Origin: Mytilus edulis
Taxonomy: Eukaryota; Mollusca; Bivalvia; Mytilida; Mytilidae
Reading direction: 5' to 3'
Length of the DNA stretch: 64,000 nucleotides
NCBI RefSeq assembly: GCF_963676685.1
Contig: NC_092350.1
Coordinates: 38,406,873 to 38,470,872 of the forward strand
The translations under genes were made by a program, and so were the position numbers. Positions 1 to 33,222 of the stretch are shown piece after piece. Under the pieces are notes generated by a model. It saw nothing but the letters and a program-made list of their open reading frames with translations, ran no database searches and was not told the origin of the DNA. The first letter of the stretch is position 1. Every line of letters begins with the position of its first letter.

Positions 1-1443
1 ACAATAGAATCAGTGTTATTATGTCGACTTCTTATTTTACTGTTATTATTTTATATGTTCGCGTTGTATTATATCTCCTTAATGTAAGGTTGCAAACTTG
101 AGGCAACTACTTGATAGCTCGTCTAAAATATAGAGATTCGCTCAGGATTACAACTGGATTATGCCTGCTTTTACATTAATAGATATCCCCGAATTCCTTT
201 CAATGACGCAAAAGTCTTCAATGTACTTTGACACATTGTAAAGCTAAGAAGTAGTAGATCCGAATCTACTGATGTTACATTCTGTTTATACCAGATAATT
301 AAAATACAGACAGGTGGACCAAATAAAGTCTTTTAAAATGTTTAAACAATTTCCGAATGGAATGTTTAATCGATCACGTGATTATTGATTATGTCCTTTA
401 AATTTTGATTCTATAGTGTCTGCAAACTAATAATCTATTTATAGTTTCATAAAATAATGTTAGGAATTTGCTTACTTCAAAGGTCCGACATTTAAACCCA
501 CCAGATTGATCAAGTGGTTACAAAAAGGTATGTATACATGCATTTTATAAGAGAAATAATTCTCGATTAGAAAATGTTTGTTATTAAACATCGTTAAATG
601 TTTTAACTCATATATGTTTTATAAATGTATTTTCATTTGAGAAAAACTGGTACACTCAACAAAGTCTAACCACGGTATAACACGAAGTAGAGGACAAGAT
701 TTATAAACGACTAAATTATTTTGTATGGATGATACCGATGTGAAAATACGGACTGTCAAACAGAACATAGCCTATAAAACATGCAAACACAATCTTGATG
801 TCATGTAACCCACTCTGAAAGCTATCATACTCAGCAATCGAACAATCTACCTTTTTAGACAATAACTTTCATATTTGAGAAATGCAACGGGGCCAATTAA
901 GCGATGCTAAATTCCTAACTTTGTATTGCTAATTACATCAAAAACCGAAACAAGGGAGACAGTATGAATAACCATTCGTGACCTATCCGAGAAAAAAACC
1001 CAACAGTTTTTCACATTTAAATGATAATTTACATAAATGTTTAACATATCACACGAAATCAAACAAACCTATAAAAATCTGATAGGACGTTATCGCTATA
1101 TATATTTTGTTATGTACATATGACCGTCGCCAGTCTTCAAATAGTCATCTGGATGGTATACGATCTTTAATGGTAATACATTATAGTGATCAGTCCGTGT
1201 GTTGTCAAATGTTTCTTTGGGACTCTATTGTAAATTGCATATACGTTGAAATATGTTTTAAATAAAATATCATAATTTGGGTCAATTCGATGATCATAAA
1301 TTTGACTGCGTATACTAGGTTTTCAGCGAGGTTCGTGTTGCACAATATTATCATCCGATATAAAGGTTTTTCTTTTTGTTTCCATATTCATCAAAGCCTC
1401 TAATAATTATTGTTCACAGTTTAAAAATAAAATAACATATATA
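1..1443. other. Upstream flank, no gene recognised
   Basis: AT-rich DNA before the first channel gene. I see no ORF with recognisable protein similarity, no repeat I can name and no clear core promoter. It probably holds the distal promoter and 5' leader of TRPML-A. Confidence 0.4.
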
Positions 1444-1512
1444 CAGGATGTGGTTGTTTAATTTTTAAATTTCCGTCAAAAACTTATACTGAAAATGTGG
1501 TGTCAAGTTAAA
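1444..1512 (+). promoter_or_regulatory. Conserved 5' flank shared by both channel genes
   Basis: Begins CAGGATGTGGTT and continues with shared blocks AAATTTCCG and AAATGTGGT. The same blocks occur in the same order before TRPML-B. The distance from the first block to the ATG is 119 nt here and 120 nt there. This may be 5' UTR, a UTR exon or proximal promoter. The TAG just before the ATG could be a splice acceptor for an upstream non-coding exon. Confidence 0.5.
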
Positions 1513-1562
1513 ATAACATCAACAAGTAAAAAGTCAAAAACTCAATAAGGTTTATTTTTAGT

Positions 1563-24967
<23,405 letters not shown>

Positions 24968-25093
24968 AAGCAGGACTCCATAAAGCAATAATAGTTTTTG
25001 ACGATGTAATTTGATGTCAAGATAGAAGAAAAAATATTGCAATTTACTATTTTATCAATGTAAACAGTTTTCATATTTGTATTTTTTGTGTTG

Positions 25094-25099
25094 AATAAA
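25094..25099 (+). terminator. Possible polyadenylation signal of TRPML-A
   Basis: AATAAA, 127 nt after the stop codon, in AT-rich sequence. A single hexamer is weak evidence. Confidence 0.45.
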
Positions 25100-25964
25100 A
25101 ACAAATTGTCTTTAATATGTAGCTGCATACACAGAAAGAAGTGAGATTAAAAAATGCAGTCCATCTTTATATAATTTTGAAACATGTTCTTTTATCAAAC
25201 AAACACTTTTATTGATTATTCAATCAAATTTTTGAATTCAGTTTATATAAATGATAATACGAAATCGAAACCACATTACTTAAACAAGAACACAACAACG
25301 AAACACAACGTAATTGGATATCTAAAGAATATAGAAAAAAGACATTCATATTGTCTTGATACTTGACGAAGCATTGGCATCTTTATTCTAAAAGATATTC
25401 AAATTCTATTGCTACTGATAACTTAACGACATGACAATTGCAACAGGCAACAGGTGTAAGCCTGTGACGTCACTTAAAATGTTTGCATGATTCAACTTTA
25501 ACTTTAAATTATTTGATAATCTTAGTACTGAGTGTTTATAATTGTGTAGTTGGTACTATTTCTTTGAAATGTGTCTCAATATTTTATCCCCGTTTTTGTA
25601 GTATATAAAATAATGTATGAGGTAGGATTGCTAATGAAACACCTATGAACATGAAGTCAAATGACGAAGATAAAAACAATTAAATTACAGCGTACTACCT
25701 TCAACAAGGAAAAGAACGTATAGGCAGCTGTTTTGTGTTTTTCTATGTTGACGTTGATGTTTGTTTGTTCCTATTTTGTGCTGTTACACGCTATGCCATG
25801 TTAAGGGTAATATTATTCTATCCACATGATGTATGTGTCTGTTACCCAGTGGTTGTCGTAAGCTCTTATTTATGTTTTCCTTAAAATGTACATTTTTAAA
25901 TAAAGCAGGCCGTTAGAATTCTAGTATGAAGAAGAATAAATAGATTAATAAAACAAAACGAACT

Positions 25965-26160
25965 ACAAAGAAAATTCATTACAGAAAGTCCCTTAATAAA
26001 TGACGGATATCATAAGATAAAACACATCAAACGAATAAAAACAAATGCTATATTTCTGACTTGGTACATAGATATTTCCTTGTTTGGGAAAATGGAGCAT
26101 AAACAGTGGTATTATGCTAGCTAAACCTCTCACTTACCTGTAGTGAGCATATAACTCCGT
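25965..26160 (-). repeat. R4 dispersed repeat copy
   Basis: Minus-strand reading has the GGGACTTTCTGTAATGAA block and a GTGAGAGGTTTAGC block, diverged from the copy at 2190. Confidence 0.5.
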
Positions 26161-26191
26161 ATTATTGACAACAATGTGTGAGAAAATCAAC

Positions 26192-26336
26192 CAGATATGA
26201 TAGGATCATATGCAAAAAATGCAGACAACATAGTGCAATCATCATTAACACAAATAGGACGGACAGATATAATAGGATCATATGCAAAAAAATGCAGACA
26301 ACATAGTGCAATCATCATTAACACAAATAAGACTGA
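26192..26336. repeat. Tandem duplication, 72/73 bp
   Basis: The unit from CAGATATGATAGGATC to AAATAGGACGGA is repeated immediately with about four changes and one inserted A. It lies just outside the Ngaro-like element. Confidence 0.9.
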
Positions 26337-27332
26337 CACGAGCAATATTTAAAAAAAATTATTTTGGTATTTTCCACCAGAAATATGTACAAAAAAATAA
26401 ACTATACCTAATTACTACAAAAGTAAAGCTTCCATAGATTTACACCAATCATATTGTATCCAATATTTTAAACAACAAGAGAGTATCTAAGACCTTTAAG
26501 ATGAACAAGTGAAATCTAAACGTCCGGATTGTTCATGTGCATCGTCAAAATACAATTAATTTGCAATACTCATAGAAGAAGACCCTATATCAATACTGAA
26601 CGAATAACAATGAGATGAAGAACAACGATCAAGAGTTGTTGACGTATTTCTAAACTATGTTAACGTCCTTCCTTTTATCACAAAGTGATTAAAAATTAAT
26701 CTAGAGTTGTCTCTCTTTATCTGTTGTTTTACAGTAATTCACAAATACTAAAATTGAAATGATACACACTTTCTGTATATTATACTCATTTGTGAAGACG
26801 TTCCATCCTCTGTTTTTTTTATTTATAACTTTTACAACTAATACAAAAACAATCCTTTGTATTATACATACATTTTATTACACCAACTTGTATTTACATT
26901 TTCATGACTAGAATATACATTTTTACTTTGTGGCATTACTTTGGCTACAGAGTATTTTATAATATTTTGTTGAGGCGCCAGGGTGACTACCGATTACCTA
27001 TACACAATGGCTATCAGCTGACCTATGTTGACATAGTGTCATAAAACCCCTGGTAGTTAAACACGGTTACACCACCACCTACCATGGGGAGTGACCGGGG
27101 AAAACACTCGTATTACCAATGATCCAATTATAAGTGCCCCACCTGTTGGCAGGTGTAGGCCTCCCCTCTATAAGATGCGGTGGAGGAGGTCCCAGAGTTA
27201 CCCATCTGTAGACCCCACCGTTACCACTAACCACATTTTCCAAACCTGCAAATTGTAGAACTTGTCAGGCCCAGATAAAAAGGCCAAGTGAAATAATCCC
27301 CCAATCACTGTCAGTCTCCCTGGACCGCCACA

Positions 27333-27373
27333 TGAGAGCCCCAGTCAGCTACCAAATCTGACTGGGGTTCTCA
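27333..27373 (-). repeat. 16-bp stem hairpin at the end of the SGNH ORF
   Basis: TGAGAGCCCCAGTCAG pairs with CTGACTGGGGTTCTCA around a 9-nt loop, with one G-T pair. The inner ten pairs are perfect. It starts 18 nt past the SGNH stop on the minus strand. Homology with the solo copy ends right beside it, so it marks the edge between coding part and terminal region. Confidence 0.85.
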
Positions 27374-27390
27374 CCTCCACAAAATGTTCA

Positions 27391-27990
27391 TTATTGAATC
27401 ATTGGAAAAGTTGATTTTGTTGTGCATAGGAAAGACTCAATCCCCCCTTGTATATTCTTTAAAAAAACCTGATTTCCAGTTTGTGACAAATGAGTTCCAT
27501 CTGTTCTGTATAAAGACACTTCACTTGCCCTAATGTTCTCATGTAATATAGCTTTCCCCCCGTTTTCTATTACAAAGTTTTTGACCACTGAATTCACTTT
27601 TTTTCTCTTCTGTTTGATTATTGCACCCGCATTCAAGGGGGCAAAATGACGGTATCTCCGCTGTAGCATTGAAGACCATATTATAATAACATTTTTAAAT
27701 AAAGCCTTGTAACGTAGGAGAGAATATTTTACATTTTCAATTAAACCCTTCCCTGTCAATTCTAAATCTGTCAAATCATAAGCTCCACAGTGAATAATAA
27801 AAAAATGAGGAGAAGTTAAAAAATTCCCTTTTGCGTCCAGTAGGGAGTCCAAATCTTTAATCTGTAAACCAGGTTGCCCAATCCAGTATGTTGTTACACC
27901 TTTTGACCCTAGTCCCAGGTTGTTCCTACCATATTTCTTCGTCTCTACGTTGACCAAATGAACAAGGGAACTTCCAACAATTCATAAAAT
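27391..27990 (-). pseudogene. SGNH/GDSL-hydrolase-like protein of the retroelement
   Basis: Block I reads IVGSSLVHL at 27958-27981, directly after an in-frame TGA (27982-27984). Block III-like FFIIHCGAYDLTD and block V-like RTDGTHLSQTGNQVFL follow in an open frame of about 188 codons to the stop at 27391. SGNH enzymes hydrolyse ester bonds using the block I Ser with the block V Asp and His. Domains of this kind have been described in some Ngaro elements; their role in transposition is unknown. The first in-frame codon in the open stretch is not ATG, so translation as a separate protein is doubtful. Confidence 0.7.
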
Positions 27991-28032
27991 CTTGGGACCT
28001 GTGAAAACCTGTAGCTTGTTAGCCTTTTGAAA

Positions 28033-28958
28033 CTAGAAAAATTGCAACCTTATATAGCGAGAATAAGCAAGCGATTTCCATCTGCCTAATCTCATAATTA
28101 CTTCCTCTGAGACCCCCTGTCTAGCTAGTTCCGTGGCTCCCCCAATTCTAAAACTATGTGACCTAAAATGACATTTACTTATATGAAGAAAATGTAAAGC
28201 TTTTCCCAGTATACTACTGAATTGGTATTTAGTTAAAGGCATACCAGACAAACCAGTATAATTGATAAACAAATCTGTATTGTTACAGGTAGGTCGTACC
28301 TTTAAATATCTATTAATGAGTCGTATCGGACAGTAGTTTTTTTCTGTTCTCAGGTATCAATAAAGTAACAGACTTTCCCTTTTGGTCAGTTTTTTACCAC
28401 CTTACTCTTAGCTCCAGGACTTTTCTCCTAACTAAAATATCAGAAATTGTTAAGTTGGAGCCATTTATAACAGACTCGGGTTTTGAAGTAGTGATTTCCC
28501 CTACTCTTAGCGCAAACCAATGAAGGCAACAGAAAAAACTGCTAAAAATAAAGCAGCTTCATATTTATCATGTATATTCTTACATACTTTATCTAAACAA
28601 CTTATCATATTTGATAACAATTGCGCTGTAATTGGTGCGCTAATGTCATTACGTTTTCCTCCTTGAATTCTTTTTATTCCTTCTAATGCCTTTCCAATTA
28701 TAAAAAATTTTGTAGTATCCTGTATCCCTTGAATTTTATGATGGTATGAAACTCCTGATATATAAGATGATATGCCCCTCCCCCCGAAAGTCCCTGTACT
28801 GACAAAAAAGCTATCAAATTTAGCAAATTATTGACTGGCACCGGCCAATCCTGTTTCAATTTATAAGATGATTTAAAAGTACAAAGTTTTGACAGAACCA
28901 AATTGTATGATTTTTGTGTATTTTTGGACACACCTTGATTGACAATATATTCAGCCAC
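28033..28958 (-). pseudogene. Tyrosine recombinase of the retroelement, broken
   Basis: The N-terminal part (28698-28958) has the core-binding look, NTQKSYNLVLSKLCTF. The C-terminal part (28033-28272) has the catalytic HSFRIGGATELARQG box (H-x-x-R) and then GRWKSLAYSRYIR, supplying the final W and the Tyr nucleophile. The middle ~400 bp, where the first Arg would lie, is broken by frameshifts. This enzyme would integrate the circular cDNA in a live element. Confidence 0.75.
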
Positions 28959-29012
28959 CTGACTTAAATGTTCCAGATCTGTGTTGGAATTTTGGTTGGT
29001 TTGCTTCTGGAG

Positions 29013-29297
29013 CTATGCTTCTGAACTTCCCCACTGAGAACGAGAAAGACAATCAGAAATTTGGTTTTGTTTTGAAGGGATATGAATTGCCTTAACTAAT
29101 GTATTATTTTTTAAGTTCATTAAAACCATCTGTCTTACTAAAGTCATAACTCTACTTGATTTGCTAGTTTTCATATTAATGATTTGAACAACCGCCTGAT
29201 TATCAACATGAAAAATTACGTTTTTCTTAACAAAATAAGATTCCCAGGACATAAGATCTAGAGCAGCTACAACTGGAAACAACTCTATCAACGTCAT
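29013..29297 (-). pseudogene. RNase H domain of the retroelement
   Basis: LIELFPVVAALDLMSW and FHVDNQAVVQIIN carry the Glu and Asp expected in the RNase H core; KQNQISDCLSR near the end supplies the last Asp. It ends in an in-frame stop 55 nt before the recombinase reading frame begins. Confidence 0.75.
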
Positions 29298-29429
29298 ATC
29301 TCTGGTGATTCCAGTCTCAACCCAATGTTTTGGCCATATGCCTTGGGCCCACTGACCTCAAATAAATCCCATACCCTCCTTTGGACCCCCTGCACTATCA
29401 GTGAACAACTCTAATTTTTCATTTGAAAC

Positions 29430-30626
29430 TCATACATTGTATGTTATTACAGTGACAACATTGTATTGTTTTAAAAAGTCTAACCAAACTTCTAAATCTG
29501 CTTTCATCTGCTTGTTTACTCGAATTTTGTAATACGATTTTCTTATCCCGATTGTTGAATTTATGAGTCTGCGACAGAAGGTGCGGCCTGGAGCAACTAC
29601 CTTACAAGCAAAATTCAGGAGCCCAAGAAGGGATTGCATATCTTTAAGAGTTTTATTTTAGAACTGTCCAAGGTATCTCTAATTTTGTGAGAGTTTGACC
29701 AGTTTTTCATTTGGAAGTCGCATGATTAAATTCTGTGTATCAAATTCTATACCCAAAACATAAGTAATGTAGTCGGCAAAATAGTCTTGTCACTAGCAAG
29801 AGGAATACCTATTCTGTTGCATACCTCTTGGAATAACTTCAAAGTATTGCCAACTTTTGATGTTTGGCTCAACTCGACAAATAGAAAATCATCTAAATAA
29901 TGTAGGATATCATCATTTCCGCTTTTTAGCTGTATTATCCTATGCAAAGCTTTTGCAAATTTCTCCCACAGGGCACAACTTATTGAGGCCACCATAGGGA
30001 GCATTTTAATATTCACCCTGAAATTTTATCCCCAACAAGTCAAAATCGTGCAGGTTAATTGACAACAAACGAAAAGCTGCTTTTACGTCACACTGACTTA
30101 ATCGGGCAAATGTTTTGTGTCTATTAATCAAACATGCTGCTTCGTCCACTGAACTGTACTGCACTGAACAATGATCTTTATCAATAAAATCGTTTATTGA
30201 ATTATTCTCAGGATAGAATAAATGTTGAATAAGTCTGAAATCCCCATCTTTTTTTGGCACTAGCCCGATTGGTGATACCTGAAGTGTGGGAAAAGGTGGG
30301 TGTCTAAAAGGACCAGCAATGCGACCAAGTTTAACTCCCTTCATTAATTTTTCTTTAAAAATTTTGGGTAGCTGTAATGCACTTTTTAAATTAGAACTGT
30401 CCATTGGTTCCCTAGAGCCAAAATATTTTAATGAAAAACCGTATTTAAAACTAGATATAATTTCATGTGCTACACTGTGAAGTGGGTAGAATTCTAAATA
30501 ATATTCCAAGACTGATACTTTTATTGGAGTATTTCCTAATGAATAAAAATTAATACTTTTTGTTAATTCTACGTTGGGCCCGGTTATTACATTGGGCCTT
30601 TCTGTGTTTGCCACTGCATATTTCAC
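29430..30626 (-). pseudogene. Reverse transcriptase of the retroelement, frameshifted
   Basis: Three pieces. 30006-30626 has PIGLVPKKDGDFRLIQ and LSQCDVKAAFRLL with the first catalytic Asp. 29747-30016 continues through SISCALWEKFAKAL and the catalytic box ILHYLDDFLF. 29430-29639 is the connection region. Frameshifts lie near 30010 and 29760, and a stop lies near 29660. The catalytic motifs survive, so the breaks are not very old or were introduced separately. Confidence 0.85.
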
Positions 30627-30780
30627 ATATGTGTTTTAACCTACAACGAGGGATGTAGGGACAGTCATTACCATTATTATAGTATTTACATGACATATTT
30701 ACACTTCCACTAGTAACCTGTGATTGTTGGTGTGTTCTATTGTTTAAAAGTGTAGCTGCATTTGAGTTTATAATTACCAC
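30550..30780 (-). pseudogene. Cys/His-rich gag-like fragment of the retroelement
   Basis: Shows CKYYNNGNDCPYIPRC, then HICEICSGKHRKAQC. This Cys/His pattern is typical of the gag end in DIRS/Ngaro elements and probably binds nucleic acid. The ORF overlaps the RT piece in another frame and is cut upstream by the nested R1 unit. Confidence 0.6.
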
Positions 30781-30806
30781 GATTTTGTGTATTTGTTCTA
30801 TAATTA

Positions 30807-31037
30807 GTTATCAAAAGTACCAGGATTATAATTTTATACGCCAGACGCGCGTTTCGTCTACATAAGACTCATCAGTGACGCTCAGATCAAAATAGTTAAA
30901 AAGCCAAACAAATACAAAGTTGAAGAGCATTGAGGACCCAAAATTCCCAAAAGTTGTTCCAAATACGGCTAAGGTAATCTACTCATGGGGTAAGAAAATC
31001 CTTAGTTTTTCGAAAAATTCAAAAGTTTTGTAAACAG
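30807..31037 (+). repeat. R1 partial unit nested in the retroelement
   Basis: Starts GTTATCAAAAGTACCAGG, keeps the TTTCGTCTACATAAGACTC core and stops at CAAAAGTTTTGTAAACAG, about 230 bp in. It separates the Cys/His ORF from upstream gag-like sequence, so R1 inserted after the retroelement. Confidence 0.85.
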
Positions 31038-31862
31038 AAAACCCTTTGATTGCACTGATACACTGTTATGTACTGTGGGAGATGTGATGTGTAATAGCCA
31101 ATATTCACCTGTATATTTCCCCAAGATAAATTTGGATTCTTTTCTATTTTTAGCCTAAATTGCTCGTCATAGGTGACCCAGTTTTCTGACCTTGTTGCCG
31201 CTAATCTTTTATCGCGCATATATTTTAACAATTCCTGCGCCCGTGTGCTGTATTTCTCAATGTAGACACTCATAAAAATCATAAATGCTGAAGTCCATTT
31301 ATTTATTGACAAATAAACCCGCGACGATCTTTTTTCAATGCAAATTTTCCCCCTTTTTTAATTTCAAATCGCCCTCGTCAACCTCTTCCGTTTCTTTTTG
31401 CGTTCTCAAAAGAAAATGAAGCTCTATAAACTGTCCCTCCCAAATCTTTTCTTTAATTTCAAAAGGCACGTGTTCTCCCACTGTGTCATGAACGCTAGAT
31501 TCTTGTGACGGAGTGAAATAAATGGAATTATTTGCAATTTCAAAGTTTTTGTGTAACGGGTCGTGCCTTCAAGAGGGGAATGCCCGTGCATCCTCCTCCG
31601 ACTCATTACCTGATGAGATATCAGTAGTTTTCACAGGTACTTCTGCCACCACGTGTCCGACCTCTTTTGTTTTCTTGGCAGTTCTTCTCCGGTCAGCTCC
31701 GTTTTTCTTTTGGGCAATTTCTTCATGCTGCACTCTCTTTTCTCCTGTCCTGCTGGTCGTTCTTCTTTTCTTCCCCTTGGCCCTTGATGGCGATCCTATG
31801 GCATTTCTCTTAAGTTTTTTAGTCATCTTCTTTTTGGATAGTTTAACTAATTTGCGTAACAC
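31038..31862 (-). pseudogene. Upstream gag-like ORFs of the retroelement
   Basis: Two minus-strand ORFs. 31019-31312 has YMRDKRLAATRSENWVTYD; its last residues are R1 sequence. 31569-31862 is very basic (KKKMTKKLKRN, KGKKRRTTSR). I recognise no domain. Position suggests a broken gag. Confidence 0.45.
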
Positions 31863-32279
31863 CTACTGTAAACTTTGTCTGAATGGACCAAAACTATTCA
31901 AATATGCATTTAGAAACGCAACCCGAAACTACGATGTATTAGCACAAAGGTTTCTTACTTACCTGAGATCCCAGAAGATGTTGATACTTTGTCTTCTTTG
32001 AATGACAACGATGTCGTTTGTCTAACTGGTAAAACATCCACTAATTTTGTCTTTATATGTAAAAACCATTGCTTGGAATGTCTCACAAAAAAGTTTGGAA
32101 TAAAACTGATAATCTAACATATTCTTTAACATCGCTTACAAAGGATAACCGGTTAAAACATCACAAATCTGTCCTGCCAACTGTAATATCAAAGTAAACG
32201 AAGAAAATCTATCGTCATTTCACTGAATACTAACAACTTCTAAAACTCTTTATAAAGAAAAAAGTAAAATCACAAAGAT

Positions 32280-32470
32280 ACTGAAATCCGAATGAAATCC
32301 AAAATTGAAAGTCCGTAATCAAATGTCAAAATCAAGAGCTCAATAGGTAAACCTGTCAAAATAGGGATACAACTGTCAACATTGTGTAAAATCAATATAA
32401 AGAAATTGTTTACAAAAAAACACAAAAAGACAAAACACATAAGCAAAATTAACCATAGCACAATAACACA
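32280..32470 (-). repeat. R4-like diverged copy
   Basis: Minus-strand reading has the GACATTTGATTACGGACTTTC block of R4 in altered form. Nothing else is recognised between the retroelement and TRPML-B. Confidence 0.4.
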
Positions 32471-33002
32471 ATGACGGGATGTACAAGTACCGAGCCACGT
32501 CAAATAGATAAATAGATTAAACAGTAAAAAAGTAAAAAAAAAAAAAAAATACTATGAAGCAGGATTATAAAGTTAAGAGTATGAGAGCGTGCATTAACCA
32601 CTATTCATTTGGAAATTTTAAGTCCACCAACGGTTGAAGTGTTGTCTGGAGTGCTATCATGAAGGTTTGCTTACTTTCCAGCTGAAAAAAAATTATCCTT
32701 CCCTTTAGTTGGATGGTATCATTGGTTAAACGAGACTTTTCAATTATAGAGAAGGAATTGATTGATACATTGGATGCATTCTCTGTTAACTCTTTTTTAC
32801 AGTGTTAAAGAAAGATTGTGCAACCACGTTTTTAATCGATATAACAGTTCTTTGACTATAGGATGTTCTCTTCTTCACCATATTCTGATTATAGTTCGCT
32901 CTGTAAATTATAAATTTGACTTCCTTTTCATTAACATAAAGTTAAAATCTATTTCTCTCTTTTTCACATATGGTTAACATGTATATAATATCATATAAAA
33001 TG

Positions 33003-33067
33003 CAGGATGTGGTTATATTTCTAAAATTTCCGCAATTAACTGATACAGGAAATGTGGTATGAAGTTA
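33003..33067 (+). promoter_or_regulatory. Conserved 5' flank of TRPML-B
   Basis: CAGGATGTGGTT, AAATTTCCG and AAATGTGGT in the order seen before TRPML-A, 120 nt before the ATG. The sequence TTATAG just before GTATG could be a splice acceptor of a 5' UTR intron. Confidence 0.5.
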
Positions 33068-33122
33068 TATATGCGTCAGGTGAATTGTAAAAATAATCAC
33101 CAAAAAAAAGTTGATTATAGGT

Positions 33123-33222
33123 ATGGCAACACCCGCAGCAGACATGTCTGACAATGGAGACGTGCCAAAAACTCGTGCACGTGTTGGTTTTGAAATGAAG
33201 ACTGCGGACCAAAACATTGAAG
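33123..33222 (+). CDS. TRPML-B exon 1 (start codon, N-terminus)
   Basis: 33 codons plus 1 nt, donor GTAAAT. Begins MATPAADMSDNGDVPKTRAR, seven codons longer than copy A through an insertion after the DNGD stretch. Confidence 0.8.

Larger units (their letters stand above)
26561..31862 (-). mobile_element. Degenerate Ngaro/DIRS-type tyrosine-recombinase retrotransposon
   Basis: Minus-strand order: gag-like ORFs, reverse transcriptase with YLDD, RNase H, tyrosine recombinase, SGNH-like hydrolase, then a ~770-bp non-coding end. No methyltransferase region sits between RNase H and recombinase, which favours Ngaro over DIRS1 itself. Frameshifts and stops in every large domain and a nested R1 unit show it is dead. 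The ends are approximate: the low end is set by matching the solo copy at 46441-47203, the high end by the last plausible ORF. I could not identify the expected split direct repeats. Confidence 0.8.
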
